Assembly (NCBI GenBank): GCA_027532825.1 | Contig: JAPZTL010000004.1 | Location: 310,001 to 374,000, forward strand | Length of the DNA: 64,000 nt | From: Silanimonas sp021297925 | GTDB lineage: Bacteria; Pseudomonadota; Gammaproteobacteria; Xanthomonadales; Xanthomonadaceae | Direction: 5' to 3' | Part shown: positions 52,112 through 59,671 of the stretch, in pieces | How the letters are laid out: the number at the start of each line of letters is the position of its first letter | Numbering within the stretch: the first letter of the stretch is position 1 | The notes under the pieces: model-generated | Told to the model about the DNA's origin: nothing | Seen by the model: the letters and a program-made list of their open reading frames with translations, nothing else | The model's database searches: none | Program-made: the position numbers and the translations under genes

Positions 52112-52759
52112 TCAGAAGTTGAACATCACGTTGGCGAGCGGGCGGCCGTCTTCGTCGGCACCGCCCTCGACCCACCAGGTCGTGGTGAACAGCCGCAGCA
52201 CGAGGGCGCCCTTGACGTCGCCGTCGTTGGCGTTGGTCGTGCGGGTGCCCTTGAGCACGAACCAGGTCGCCGTGCGGTCGATGTCGTGCGGGTAGGGGGC
52301 CCAGCCGAGCGATGCCGTGTCGAAGCGATGCGACCAGCCGTCGCCTTCGTGCAGTTCGCTGACGAACGAGGTGTAGACGCGTCGCGTCTCGTAGTCGACC
52401 TGCAGGCCGGCGTGGCGGGCCGTTCCATCGCCCAGGGCAGTGCGCGCACGGCCGGCGCCGACCCACCCAAAGGCGTTCGCTTGGGCGGTGGGCAGGTTCC
52501 AGCGGTGAAGCAGGCGTGCCGCCCGCACGTAATCGAGGGACAGGCGTCCGCTGCGGCCGAGGCCGTCGTGGCGGAGCGTGCCGACGCTCGCCGACCATCG
52601 GAAGCTCGGCGAGTAGGTGTAGGACGCATGGAAGGCGTCGGTGTCCGATTCGGCCATCAGCATGTGGCCGTCGGCATAGGAGATGGGCCGCGCGGTCGAG
52701 GGGCCGGCCAAGGCCAGCGCCACCGCGGCCATCAGGGCCGGCAGGGTCGTTCGTTGCAT
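52112..52759 (-). CDS. Putative outer-membrane beta-barrel protein of the metal cluster
   Basis: A 215-residue secreted protein (signal MQRTTLPALMAAVALALAG, cleavage near STARP). The mature part is made of short alternating strands with aromatic girdles (FHASYTYSPSFRWSASVG, TATWFVLKGTR, TTWWVEGG) and ends in VMFNF, a C-terminal Phe typical of outer-membrane barrels. No Cys is present. It stops 15 bases upstream of the MerP-like start, so all are likely cotranscribed. Function unknown; an outer-membrane role in metal handling is inferred from context. Confidence 0.72.
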   Translation of the reverse strand: MQRTTLPALMAAVALALAGPSTARPISYADGHMLMAESDTDAFHASYTYSPSFRWSASVGTLRHDGLGRSGRLSLDYVRAARLLHRWNLPTAQANAFGWVGAGRARTALGDGTARHAGLQVDYETRRVYTSFVSELHEGDGWSHRFDTASLGWAPYPHDIDRTATWFVLKGTRTTNANDGDVKGALVLRLFTTTWWVEGGADEDGRPLANVMFNF

Positions 52760-52836
52760 GGGGATCTCGCGGAAGAGGAAGGGGCGGGCAGGGCCCGTGT
52801 CGACAACGCGCCGGCGGGCGGCGCGGTCCGGGGTCC

Positions 52837-53247
52837 TCAGGCGACGCGAGGGGGTTCGAGGGGAACGGGCAGGGTCCGGGATCGGAGCACGGCGACCGCG
52901 GGCTCAGGTCGTGTGGACGGCTGGACGGGCGTGAGACGCAGGGGCGCCGCCACTGGCGCCGCGACGACCAGCGAGCAGGCCCAAGCACAGAGGCCTTGGT
53001 CGGCGGAGCCACAGCAGTCGGCGACCACGGGTGATCGGTTCGCAGCGAGGTCGGACGTCGGAGCGACCCCAGCGCCGTGGCAGTGCGGCGTCACGGCCGG
53101 CTTGGCGGTCGCTGCGTCTCCGGCCCCTGGCGCATCCACGCGATGGCCGGCGGCCATCGCCAATGTCGTGGTCGCCTGTAGCAGCAACGCCACGGCGAGG
53201 AGCACGTGGGCGAGGAGCCGGTGGAGGGGCGGACGACAGGCGGCCAT
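52837..53247 (-). CDS. Small membrane-anchored His/Cys protein (DUF2946-like)
   Basis: A 136-residue protein with an N-terminal hydrophobic segment (LAHVLLAVALLLQATTTLAM). A cluster of potential metal ligands follows: TPHCHGAG, then VVADCCGSADQGLCAWACS. The remainder is Pro/Val rich. This layout resembles DUF2946 proteins of copper and mercury clusters. The frame is open further upstream, but ATG 53247 gives the signal-like N-terminus, and a TACACT box lies nine bases before it on the minus strand. It heads the metal cluster. Confidence 0.65.
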   Translation of the reverse strand: MAACRPPLHRLLAHVLLAVALLLQATTTLAMAAGHRVDAPGAGDAATAKPAVTPHCHGAGVAPTSDLAANRSPVVADCCGSADQGLCAWACSLVVAAPVAAPLRLTPVQPSTRPEPAVAVLRSRTLPVPLEPPRVA

Positions 53248-53256
53248 GGCCGTTTG

Positions 53257-53262
53257 AGTGTA
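53257..53262 (-). promoter_or_regulatory. -10-like box TACACT before the metal cluster
   Basis: On the minus strand TACACT ends nine bases before the ATG at 53247, giving a very short leader. No -35 box or MerR-type spaced dyad is apparent. Confidence 0.35.
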
Positions 53263-53312
53263 CCCCTTCGCCGGAGGGCGGGCGGGCATTGTGCCCCCGC
53301 CTTGACAAAATG

Positions 53313-53342
53313 TTGGCAATGGCCTCGGAAAAGCCGTATGGT
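53313..53342 (+). promoter_or_regulatory. Candidate promoter of the first cold-shock gene
   Basis: TTGGCA (53313-53318), an 18-base spacer and TATGGT (53337-53342) form a plausible housekeeping promoter. A TTGACA at 53302 is too far for this -10. Transcription from here would leave a leader of about 150 bases before the ATG at 53502, which includes a dyad near 53397-53407 and the GGAG ribosome site. Confidence 0.45.
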
Positions 53343-53501
53343 GCTCCTCGCTGAGCTTGCCGGGTCACGGTGAATTGTGTCCCGATGCGGTAGATCGATG
53401 ATCCGCTACATCGCCCTTGTGTTGCCTCCCAGCAGACAGCCGCCGGCCTAATCCCCGGTGAAAACCTCAAAACATCGAATTCTGTTCCTAGGAGACAACT
53501 C

Positions 53502-53711
53502 ATGTCCGATCGTCAGACCGGCACCGTCAAGTGGTTCAACGACGCCAAGGGCTTCGGCTTCATCTCGCGTGAGGGCGGCGAAGACCTCTTCGTGCACTTC
53601 CGCTCGATCCAGGGCTCGGGCTTCAAGACGCTGAAGGAAGGCCAGAAGGTCAGCTTCACCGTCGTCAAGGGCCCGAAGGGCCTGCAGGCCGACGCCGTCC
53701 AGACGCTCTGA
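53502..53711 (+). CDS. Cold-shock protein (CspA family), copy 1
   Basis: A 69-residue single cold-shock domain that binds single-stranded RNA and DNA and melts mRNA structure. RNP1 is KGFGFIS (residues 16-22) and RNP2 is LFVHF. The start follows TAGGAGACAACTC with a good ribosome site. A long upstream leader and a strong downstream terminator show a monocistronic unit. The second copy at 56625 differs at about 14 positions. Confidence 0.97.
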   Translation: MSDRQTGTVKWFNDAKGFGFISREGGEDLFVHFRSIQGSGFKTLKEGQKVSFTVVKGPKGLQADAVQTL

Positions 53712-53736
53712 GCCCCCGGCCAGCGCTGTGACACGG

Positions 53737-53770
53737 ACCCCGGGCCTCCGCGCCCGGGGTTTTCGTTTTT
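53737..53770 (+). terminator. Strong terminator after cold-shock gene 1
   Basis: A perfect 9-bp stem (53737-53745 with 53752-53760) and 6-base loop are followed by TTTTCGTTTTT, 25 bases after the stop codon. Confidence 0.92.
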
Positions 53771-53786
53771 GAAAGGAGAATCCCCC

Positions 53787-54269
53787 ATGCAGATCGCCGA
53801 GCGCACCGTCGCTTCCTTCCACTACACGCTGACGAGCCCCGACGGCCAGGTCATCGACAGCTCGCGCGGGCGCGACCCGTTGCCCTACCTGCACGGGGTC
53901 GGGCATATCGTGCCGGGACTCGAGAAGGCGATGGTCGGCCGCGTCGCGGGCGACACCTTCCAGATCGTCGTGCCCGCGTCCGAGGGCTATGGCGAGCACA
54001 ACCCGGAGATGATGCAGGCCGTGCCGCGCGCCGCCTTCCCGGCCGGCATCGACATCGAGCCGGGCATGCAGTTCGAGGCGCAGGGCCCGATGGGTCCCAT
54101 CACGGTGGTCGTCAAGGCCGTCGACGCCGAGGCGGTCACCATCGACGCCAACCACCCCCTGGCCGGCATGCCGTTGCACTTCGACATCGAGGTCGTCGAG
54201 GTCCGCGAAGCCTCGGTCGAGGAGGTCCTGCACGGCCACGTGCATGGCCCGGGTGGACACCCCCACTGA
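53787..54269 (+). CDS. slyD: FKBP-type peptidyl-prolyl isomerase SlyD
   Basis: SlyD is a cytoplasmic prolyl isomerase and chaperone with metal binding. The 160-residue product has the split FKBP domain (FHYTLTSPDGQVIDSS, then DIEVVEVREAS) with the IF chaperone insert around NPEMMQAVPRAAFPAG. The C-terminal HGHVHGPGGHPH is a short His-rich metal-binding tail. ATG 53787 follows AAAGGAGAATCCCCC, an ideal ribosome site; a TTG at 53769 is ignored. Confidence 0.93.
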   Translation: MQIAERTVASFHYTLTSPDGQVIDSSRGRDPLPYLHGVGHIVPGLEKAMVGRVAGDTFQIVVPASEGYGEHNPEMMQAVPRAAFPAGIDIEPGMQFEAQGPMGPITVVVKAVDAEAVTIDANHPLAGMPLHFDIEVVEVREASVEEVLHGHVHGPGGHPH

Positions 54270-54323
54270 CGCCGGGCCCCGGCCCGCGGTAGTCTCCCGC
54301 TCCGTTGCCTTTGGAGTCCCGCC

Positions 54324-54806
54324 ATGACCACCGCCTACGACTTCACCGCCACCGACATCGATGGCAAGGAACGCTCGCTCGACGAGTTCAAGGGCAAGGC
54401 CGTGCTGGTGGTGAACACCGCGAGCAAGTGCGGCTTCACCCCGCAGTACACCGGCCTCGAACAGCTGTGGAAGGACTACGGCGACAAGGGCCTCGTGGTA
54501 CTGGGCTTCCCCTGCGACCAGTTCGGCCACCAGGAGCCGGGCGACGAGGCCGAGATCAAGAACTTCTGTTCGCTCACGTACGACGTGAGCTTCCCGATGT
54601 TCAAGAAGGTCGACGTCAACGGCCCGAAGGCGCACCCGCTGTTCAACTGGCTGAAGAGCGAGAAATCGGGCTTCCTCGGCACCGAGGGCATCAAGTGGAA
54701 CTTCACCAAGTTCCTCGTCGGCCGCGATGGCCGGGTGCTCAAGCGTTACGCCCCGACGGACAAGCCGGAGTCGATCCGCAAGGACATCGAGAAGGCGCTG
54801 GGCTGA
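54324..54806 (+). CDS. Thiol (glutathione-type) peroxidase
   Basis: A 160-residue GPx-family enzyme reducing peroxides. The peroxidatic Cys36 is in NTASKCGFTPQY, with LGFPCDQFGHQEPG and KWNFTKFLV giving the Gln and Trp/Asn of the active site. Cys82 in FCSLTYDVSFPMF is at the resolving position, so it probably uses thioredoxin rather than glutathione. There is no signal peptide, so it is cytoplasmic. It starts 54 bases after slyD and ends 12 bases from the convergent SOUL gene. Confidence 0.95.
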   Translation: MTTAYDFTATDIDGKERSLDEFKGKAVLVVNTASKCGFTPQYTGLEQLWKDYGDKGLVVLGFPCDQFGHQEPGDEAEIKNFCSLTYDVSFPMFKKVDVNGPKAHPLFNWLKSEKSGFLGTEGIKWNFTKFLVGRDGRVLKRYAPTDKPESIRKDIEKALG

Positions 54807-54818
54807 GCGCCGCCGCGT

Positions 54819-55448
54819 TCAGCGCAACGGCGCGACCTCGACCAGCACCTCGTTGCGGCGGAAGAAGCCTGGGATCCACGGCGGGTTGTATTGCGCCGAC
54901 CACGGTTCGCCGACGATGGAGAGGCCGGCCTTCTCGACGTCCCGGAGCAGCGCCTGCTGGCGCTCGGCGAAGCGGATGGGGTTCCAGCGACCACTGAAGC
55001 GCAGCGCGGCGACCTGCCGCGCAGGCACCTCGCGGAGCCGGATGGACGGGTCATCCGGCCGTGGCAGCGTGTCCATGCGGTAGCGCGAGGGCATTACGAA
55101 GCCGATGGTCCACGCGGCGGGAGACCCCGCGGTCTGTACCGGCGCCGTCATGCCGATCCGCTCGCCGGATCGCGCGCTCTGCACGGGGGCCGTCATGCCG
55201 ATCCGATCCCGGGGCTGGTTCCCGCCGAAAATGTAGCCGGCCAGCTGCTTGAATCCGGCATCGACGGCGTCCCGGGGGTCCTCGCCGGACACATCCACCT
55301 CGGCCACGATCATCGGCGCGTAGGCGCGAAGCTCGGTCTCGGGCGCGAGTTCGCGGAGCACCTCGTAGGCGGGTTCTTCGACGGCCATGGCGATGCGCGG
55401 GGCAAGGGCGGAAAAGGCGAGGGCGATGGCCAGCAGCAGGCGGGTCAT
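54819..55448 (-). CDS. SOUL-family heme-binding protein
   Basis: A 209-residue protein with a signal peptide (MTRLLLAIALAFSALAPRIAMA). The SOUL fold shows YEVLRELAPETELRAYAPM at the start, the paired IGMTAPVQ segments (residues about 83-105) and VMPSRYRMDTLPRPDDPSI. The C-terminal NEVLVEV strand is typical. Family members bind heme or tetrapyrroles with low affinity; the bacterial role is unclear. It lies 71 bases downstream of the ferredoxin reductase gene on the same strand. Confidence 0.9.
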   Translation of the reverse strand: MTRLLLAIALAFSALAPRIAMAVEEPAYEVLRELAPETELRAYAPMIVAEVDVSGEDPRDAVDAGFKQLAGYIFGGNQPRDRIGMTAPVQSARSGERIGMTAPVQTAGSPAAWTIGFVMPSRYRMDTLPRPDDPSIRLREVPARQVAALRFSGRWNPIRFAERQQALLRDVEKAGLSIVGEPWSAQYNPPWIPGFFRRNEVLVEVAPLR

Positions 55449-55519
55449 GGCGCAGTCCCGGGAAGGAAGGCCGGTAGCCTGCGCTCCCGGGTGTCGTCGT
55501 GGCGTCGTGCCGCCGGCGT

Positions 55520-56305
55520 TCACTTTTCGACGAAGGCGCGCTCGAACACGTAGTGGCCGGCGACGCCGATCTTCGGCGACGCGACTAGGCCGCGCTCGTC
55601 GAGCAGCTTGCGGAAGTCGGCGAGCATTTGCGGGCTGCCGCAGATCATCGCCCGGTCGGTCGCCGGGTCGATCTCGGATAGCCCGAGGTCGCGCTGCATC
55701 GTGCCGCTGGCCATCAGGTCGGTGATGCGGCCGTGGTGCTTGAAGGGTTCGCGGCTCACGACCGGGTAGTACAGGAGCTTTTCGCGGATCTGTTCGCCGA
55801 GGTACTCGTGCTTCGGCAGCTCGCGCTCGATGTAGTCGCGGTAGGCGAGATCCCCGGCGTTGCGAACCCCGTGGGTGACGATGACCTTGTCGAAGCGTTC
55901 GTAGGTGGCCGGGTCGCGGATCACCGACAGGAACGGCGCCAGCCCGGTGCCGGTGGCCAGCAGGTAGAGGTTGCCGCCGGGGTGCACGTCGCTGATCAGC
56001 AGGGTGCCGGTGGGCTTCCGCGAAAGCAGCAGAGTGTCGCCGGGCCGGATGTGCTGCAGCCGCGAGGTGAGCGGGCCGTCCTGGACCTTGATCGAGAAGA
56101 ACTCCAGGTTCTCTTCCCAGTTCGGGCTGGCGATCGAATAGGCGCGCATCAGCGGCTTGCCGTTCACCTCGAGCCCGATCATCACGAATTGGCCGTTCTC
56201 GAAGCGGAAGCCGTCGTCGCGGGTGCAGGTGAAGCTGAAATACGCGTCGGTCCAGTGGCGGACGTCGAGGATGGTTTCGGAGATGAAGGGGGACGGGGAG
56301 GACAT
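55520..56305 (-). CDS. fpr: Ferredoxin-NADP(+) reductase
   Basis: A 261-residue FAD enzyme exchanging electrons between NADPH and ferredoxin or flavodoxin. The FAD site is LMRAYSIASPNWEENLEFFS, the NADP site LLATGTGLAPFLSVI and later MICGSPQMLADF. The C-terminal GHYVFERAFVEK matches the bacterial subclass I reductases, where the last residues cover the flavin. Start ATG 56305. It may support Fe-S cluster repair and the SoxR-type redox response, as in E. coli; regulation is not visible here. Confidence 0.94.
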   Translation of the reverse strand: MSSPSPFISETILDVRHWTDAYFSFTCTRDDGFRFENGQFVMIGLEVNGKPLMRAYSIASPNWEENLEFFSIKVQDGPLTSRLQHIRPGDTLLLSRKPTGTLLISDVHPGGNLYLLATGTGLAPFLSVIRDPATYERFDKVIVTHGVRNAGDLAYRDYIERELPKHEYLGEQIREKLLYYPVVSREPFKHHGRITDLMASGTMQRDLGLSEIDPATDRAMICGSPQMLADFRKLLDERGLVASPKIGVAGHYVFERAFVEK

Positions 56306-56624
56306 GCCGGCGGTCGGTGTCGGAACCCGGCCATTGTCGCATCCGGGGTCGATCGAGCCTTGATCGGAGCGAAACAATGGCCTTCGGTGTCTCGTCTCGT
56401 CTCGTGGCGGTCGGACGGGTCGCCCATCGCCCCTTCACGCCCTCTTACATTGCGTTCAGGGGGCAGTTAATGTACTGGACGCTGCCCTGTGCAGGGTCAC
56501 CGACCACCGTGGCCCGGTCCGCCGGTCGACCCGATCCGCGGCATCGTTGCAAGGTGTTCCCCCGGCCGGCAGCCGCGGCGCGAAGGGGCGTCGTGTCCAC
56601 CGCCAATGTGAGGACGCAAAGCTA
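56306..56624 (+). other. 319-base gap upstream of cold-shock gene 2
   Basis: The gap between the divergent fpr and cold-shock starts holds no convincing gene. Around 56445-56473 the sequence is locally AT richer (TTACATTGCGTT, then GTTAATGT) and may be a promoter, which would leave a leader of about 145 bases. No start-proximal ribosome site is strong; AGGACGCAAAGCTA precedes the ATG. Confidence 0.5.
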
Positions 56625-56834
56625 ATGTCGGATCGTCAGTTCGGCACCGTGAAGTGGTTCAACGATGCCAAGGGATACGGTTTCATCACGCCGGAGAGCG
56701 GGCAGGACCTGTTCGTCCACTTCCGCTCCATCATGGGCAACGGCTTCCGCACGCTGAAGGAAGGCCAGAAGGTCAGCTTCAAGGTCGTGCAGGGCCAGAA
56801 GGGCCCGCAGGCCGACGAAGTCCAGGCCGCCTGA
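56625..56834 (+). CDS. Cold-shock protein (CspA family), copy 2
   Basis: A 69-residue cold-shock domain protein with RNP1 KGYGFIT and RNP2 LFVHF, closely similar to the copy at 53502 (shared MSDRQ-GTVKWFNDAKG start and TLKEGQKVSF). ATG 56625 is chosen by that similarity; the frame is open upstream to 56547. A long gap before it and a terminator after it again give a single-gene unit. Confidence 0.96.
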   Translation: MSDRQFGTVKWFNDAKGYGFITPESGQDLFVHFRSIMGNGFRTLKEGQKVSFKVVQGQKGPQADEVQAA

Positions 56835-56857
56835 GCCCGCCCGCGGTTGCTTCTCGG

Positions 56858-56882
56858 ACCCCGGCAACGCCGGGGTTTTTTT
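56858..56882 (+). terminator. Strong terminator after cold-shock gene 2
   Basis: An 8-bp stem (56858-56865 with 56869-56876), AAC loop and seven T in a row follow the stop codon by about 24 bases. Confidence 0.93.
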
Positions 56883-56982
56883 GCGCTGCCGCATTCCTGC
56901 TGCGCCGCGCAAGTCCCCTCGGCGGCTTGGACGCGCGGCACCGATTGGCACAGACTGTCTGCCCGACCCGGACGTCCCGCCG

Positions 56983-57621
56983 ATGCCGACTCTCCACTAC
57001 GCCCCTGGCGCCGCGAGTTTCTGCGTGCACTGGCTCCTGATCGAGCTCGGCGTTCCATTCGAACTGCGCAAGGTCGACCTCGCGGCCGGCGAGCAGCGGC
57101 GGCCCGACTACCTTGCCTTGAATCCCGCGGGCGTCGTCCCGACCCTGGTGATGGACGATGGCGAGGTGCTGGTCGAATCCGGCGCGATCCTTTGGGCGCT
57201 GGCCGAGCGCTTTCCGGACGGCGGTTTCCTGCCACCGCCCGGCACGGCCGCCCGCGCACGCGCGATGGAATGGCTCCTGCAGATGGTGAACGTCCTGCAG
57301 CCGGCGTTCCGGATCTGGTACTACCCGCACGAGGCGGCAGGCCCCGACGCCGGGGCCGGGGCGAAGGCCGAGGCGGAGGCCCGCATCGGCCGTTGCTTCG
57401 ACCGCGTCGATGCCCACCTGGCCGCGGCGGGGCCGTTCCTTCTGGGCGAACGGTTGACGGTGGCCGACCTCATGCTCGTCATGCTGTGCCGCTGGTCCCG
57501 CAACCTGCCCAAGCCGGCGACCGAATGGCCGGCGCTGCGCGGGTTCATCGACCGGATGAGGGCTCGCCCGGCCTTCACCGCCCTCTGCGAAGCCGAAGGC
57601 CTGACGGAGTGGCGGGCATGA
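56983..57621 (+). CDS. Glutathione S-transferase family protein
   Basis: A 212-residue GST. The thioredoxin-like N-terminal domain reads LHYAPGAASFCVHWLLIELG with a possible active Ser/Cys pair, and the glutathione-binding NPAGVVPTLVMDDG and VLVESGAILWALAE are clear. The helical C-terminal domain contains LLGERLTVADLMLVML. The substrate is unknown. The stop overlaps the start of the next gene (ATGA), so the two are cotranslated. Confidence 0.92.
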   Translation: MPTLHYAPGAASFCVHWLLIELGVPFELRKVDLAAGEQRRPDYLALNPAGVVPTLVMDDGEVLVESGAILWALAERFPDGGFLPPPGTAARARAMEWLLQMVNVLQPAFRIWYYPHEAAGPDAGAGAKAEAEARIGRCFDRVDAHLAAAGPFLLGERLTVADLMLVMLCRWSRNLPKPATEWPALRGFIDRMRARPAFTALCEAEGLTEWRA

Positions 57622-58028
57622 GCGACCGTGCCTTGCAGTCCCTGCCCGGTCTTGAGCCGGCGGTCGTGCATTGGAGGATCGACGAGGACCTGCTCGTCGT
57701 CGAGTTCCGCGGGCGTCGCCACGATGCCGCCCACATGGCGGGCTGCTGGCACGCGGTGCGACGACTCGCGGCGGAGGCCGGTCGTGATCGCATCCTCGCG
57801 ATCGACCTGATGGACGACGACCCGCTCAACGGCGAGCAGCGGAAGGCCTTCATCGAAGGGCTCGGGGTCGACATGTTCATCGGCCGGCGCTGGGCCTACG
57901 TCGCCCGCTCGATCGACCGGGTGGGCGCCTACGAGGCGACCCAGATCGACGTGCAGGAACTGGGCGTCGACGTCCGCGTGTTCTCGTCCCGGGCCGAAGC
58001 CGAGGTCTGGCTGCGCCACGGCGCCTGA
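57618..58028 (+). CDS. SpoIIAA-like (STAS-related) protein of unknown role
   Basis: A 136-residue cytoplasmic protein. Alternating strands and helices (VHWRIDEDLLVVEFRG, ILAIDLMDDDPLNGEQRKAF, RRWAYVARSIDRVGAYE, DVRVFSSRAEAEVWL) match the SpoIIAA-like fold. It contains no catalytic motif that I can name. Start ATG 57618 overlaps the GST stop, suggesting a linked function, perhaps in stress response; this is only from context. Confidence 0.65.
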   Translation: MSDRALQSLPGLEPAVVHWRIDEDLLVVEFRGRRHDAAHMAGCWHAVRRLAAEAGRDRILAIDLMDDDPLNGEQRKAFIEGLGVDMFIGRRWAYVARSIDRVGAYEATQIDVQELGVDVRVFSSRAEAEVWLRHGA

Positions 58029-58039
58029 CGGGCGGGCGT

Positions 58040-58045
58040 TACAAT
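58040..58045 (+). promoter_or_regulatory. -10-like box TACAAT before the fumarase gene
   Basis: TACAAT lies 42 bases before the ATG at 58088, giving a leader of about 36 bases. There is no obvious -35 box. Confidence 0.4.
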
Positions 58046-58087
58046 CGGCGCCCTGTCCACCGCCCCGCGGCGCCGCGCCGCCATGCC

Positions 58088-59611
58088 ATGACCGTCATCA
58101 AGCAGGACGACTTCATCCAGTCGATCGCCGACGCGCTGCAGTACATCAGCTACTACCACCCGGTCGACTACATCAAGGCGCTGGCCAAGGCCTACGAGAA
58201 GGAGGAGAGCCCCGCGGCCAAGGACGCGATGGCGCAGATCCTCATCAACTCGCGCATGTGCGCCGAAGGCCATCGCCCGATCTGCCAGGACACCGGCATC
58301 GTCACCGTCTTCCTCGAGATCGGCATGGACGTGCGCTGGGACGCGACGCTCTCGGTCGAGGACATGGTCCACGAGGGCGTGCGCCGCGCCTACAACCACC
58401 CGGAGAACAAGCTGCGTGCCTCGGTGCTGGCCGATCCGGCCGGCAAGCGCACCAACACCAAGGACAACACGCCCGGCGTCGTGAACATGAAGGTCGTGCC
58501 GGGCGACAAAGTCGACGTGATCGTCGCCGCGAAGGGCGGCGGCTCGGAGGCGAAGTCGAAATTCGCGATGTTGAATCCGTCCGATTCCATCGTGGATTGG
58601 GTGCTGAAGACCGTGCCGACCATGGGCGCCGGCTGGTGCCCGCCGGGCATGCTGGGCATTGGCATCGGCGGCACCGCCGAGAAGGCCATGCTGCTGGCGA
58701 AAGAATCCTTGATGGAAGAAATCGACATCCAGGATCTGATTGCCCGCGGCCCGAGCAACCGCGCCGAGGAACTGCGCATCGAGCTCTACGAGAAGGTGAA
58801 TCAACTGGGCATCGGCGCGCAGGGCCTCGGTGGCCTGACCACCGTGCTCGACGTCAAGATCAAGGACTATCCGACCCACGCGGCCAACCTGCCGGTGGCG
58901 ATGATCCCGAACTGCGCGGCCACGCGGCATGCGCATTTCACCTTGGACGGCAGCGGCCCGGTGATGCTGGAGCCGCCATCGCTGGAAGATTGGCCGGAGC
59001 TGACCTACGACGCCTCGAAGGGCACGCGCGTCAACCTCGATGGCATCACCAAGGACGAGATCGCGAGCTGGCAGCCCGGCGACGTGCTGCTGCTCAACGG
59101 CACGCTGCTCACCGGCCGCGACGCCGCGCACAAGCGCATGGTCGACATGCTCAACAAGGGCGAGCCGCTGCCGGTCGACCTGCGCGGCAAGTTCATCTAC
59201 TACGTCGGCCCGGTCGATCCGGTGCGCGACGAGGTCGTGGGCCCGGCCGGCCCGACCACCGCCACGCGCATGGACAAGTTCACCGAGCAGGTTCTGGCCG
59301 AGACCGGCCTGTTCGGCATGGTCGGCAAGGCCGAGCGCGGCCCCGTGGCCATCGAGGCGATCAAGAAGCACCAGAGCGCCTATCTGATGGCGGTCGGCGG
59401 CGCGGCCTACCTCGTCTCGAAGGCGATCAAGGCCGCCAAGGTCGTGGGTTTCGCCGACCTCGGCATGGAGGCGATCTATGCCTTCGAGGTCAAGGACATG
59501 CCGGTGACCGTGGCCGTGGATTCGCGGGGTGAATCCGTGCACACGACGGGACCGGCCGAGTGGAAGGGCCGCATCGCCAAGAGCCTTGGCATCCCGGTGG
59601 TCGTTGAGTAA
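58088..59611 (+). CDS. fumA: Class I (iron-sulfur) fumarate hydratase
   Basis: This 4Fe-4S enzyme interconverts fumarate and malate in the TCA cycle. The 507-residue product has the cluster-ligand regions CAEGHRPICQDTGI, GAGWCPPGMLGIGIGGT and PNCAATRHAHF, and the C-terminal domain with YYVGPVDPVRDEVVGPAGPT. Length and motifs match FumA/FumB rather than the two-subunit form. Oxygen sensitivity is expected from the cluster. A TACAAT box upstream suggests its own promoter; a hairpin separates it from the convergent receptor gene. Confidence 0.95.
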   Translation: MTVIKQDDFIQSIADALQYISYYHPVDYIKALAKAYEKEESPAAKDAMAQILINSRMCAEGHRPICQDTGIVTVFLEIGMDVRWDATLSVEDMVHEGVRRAYNHPENKLRASVLADPAGKRTNTKDNTPGVVNMKVVPGDKVDVIVAAKGGGSEAKSKFAMLNPSDSIVDWVLKTVPTMGAGWCPPGMLGIGIGGTAEKAMLLAKESLMEEIDIQDLIARGPSNRAEELRIELYEKVNQLGIGAQGLGGLTTVLDVKIKDYPTHAANLPVAMIPNCAATRHAHFTLDGSGPVMLEPPSLEDWPELTYDASKGTRVNLDGITKDEIASWQPGDVLLLNGTLLTGRDAAHKRMVDMLNKGEPLPVDLRGKFIYYVGPVDPVRDEVVGPAGPTTATRMDKFTEQVLAETGLFGMVGKAERGPVAIEAIKKHQSAYLMAVGGAAYLVSKAIKAAKVVGFADLGMEAIYAFEVKDMPVTVAVDSRGESVHTTGPAEWKGRIAKSLGIPVVVE

Positions 59612-59636
59612 GTCGATCGTCCGCACCGTGGACATT

Positions 59637-59658
59637 GACGGCGCCTTCGGGCGTCGTC
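59637..59658. terminator. UUCG-loop hairpin between fumarase and receptor genes
   Basis: A 9-bp stem (one G-U pair) closed by a TTCG tetraloop lies between the convergent stops. Neither side has a long T run, so termination may be incomplete. Confidence 0.5.
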
Positions 59659-59671
59659 GTCATTTCCGGCA

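Noticed and set aside
51346..53247. A classical mercury-resistance operon
   Set aside because: No mercuric reductase, lyase or MerR regulator and no spaced MerR operator is seen; only MerT- and MerP-like proteins are present.
53302..53307. TTGACA as the -35 box for cold-shock gene 1
   Set aside because: No -10-like hexamer lies 16-18 bases downstream; the TTGGCA/TATGGT pair fits better.
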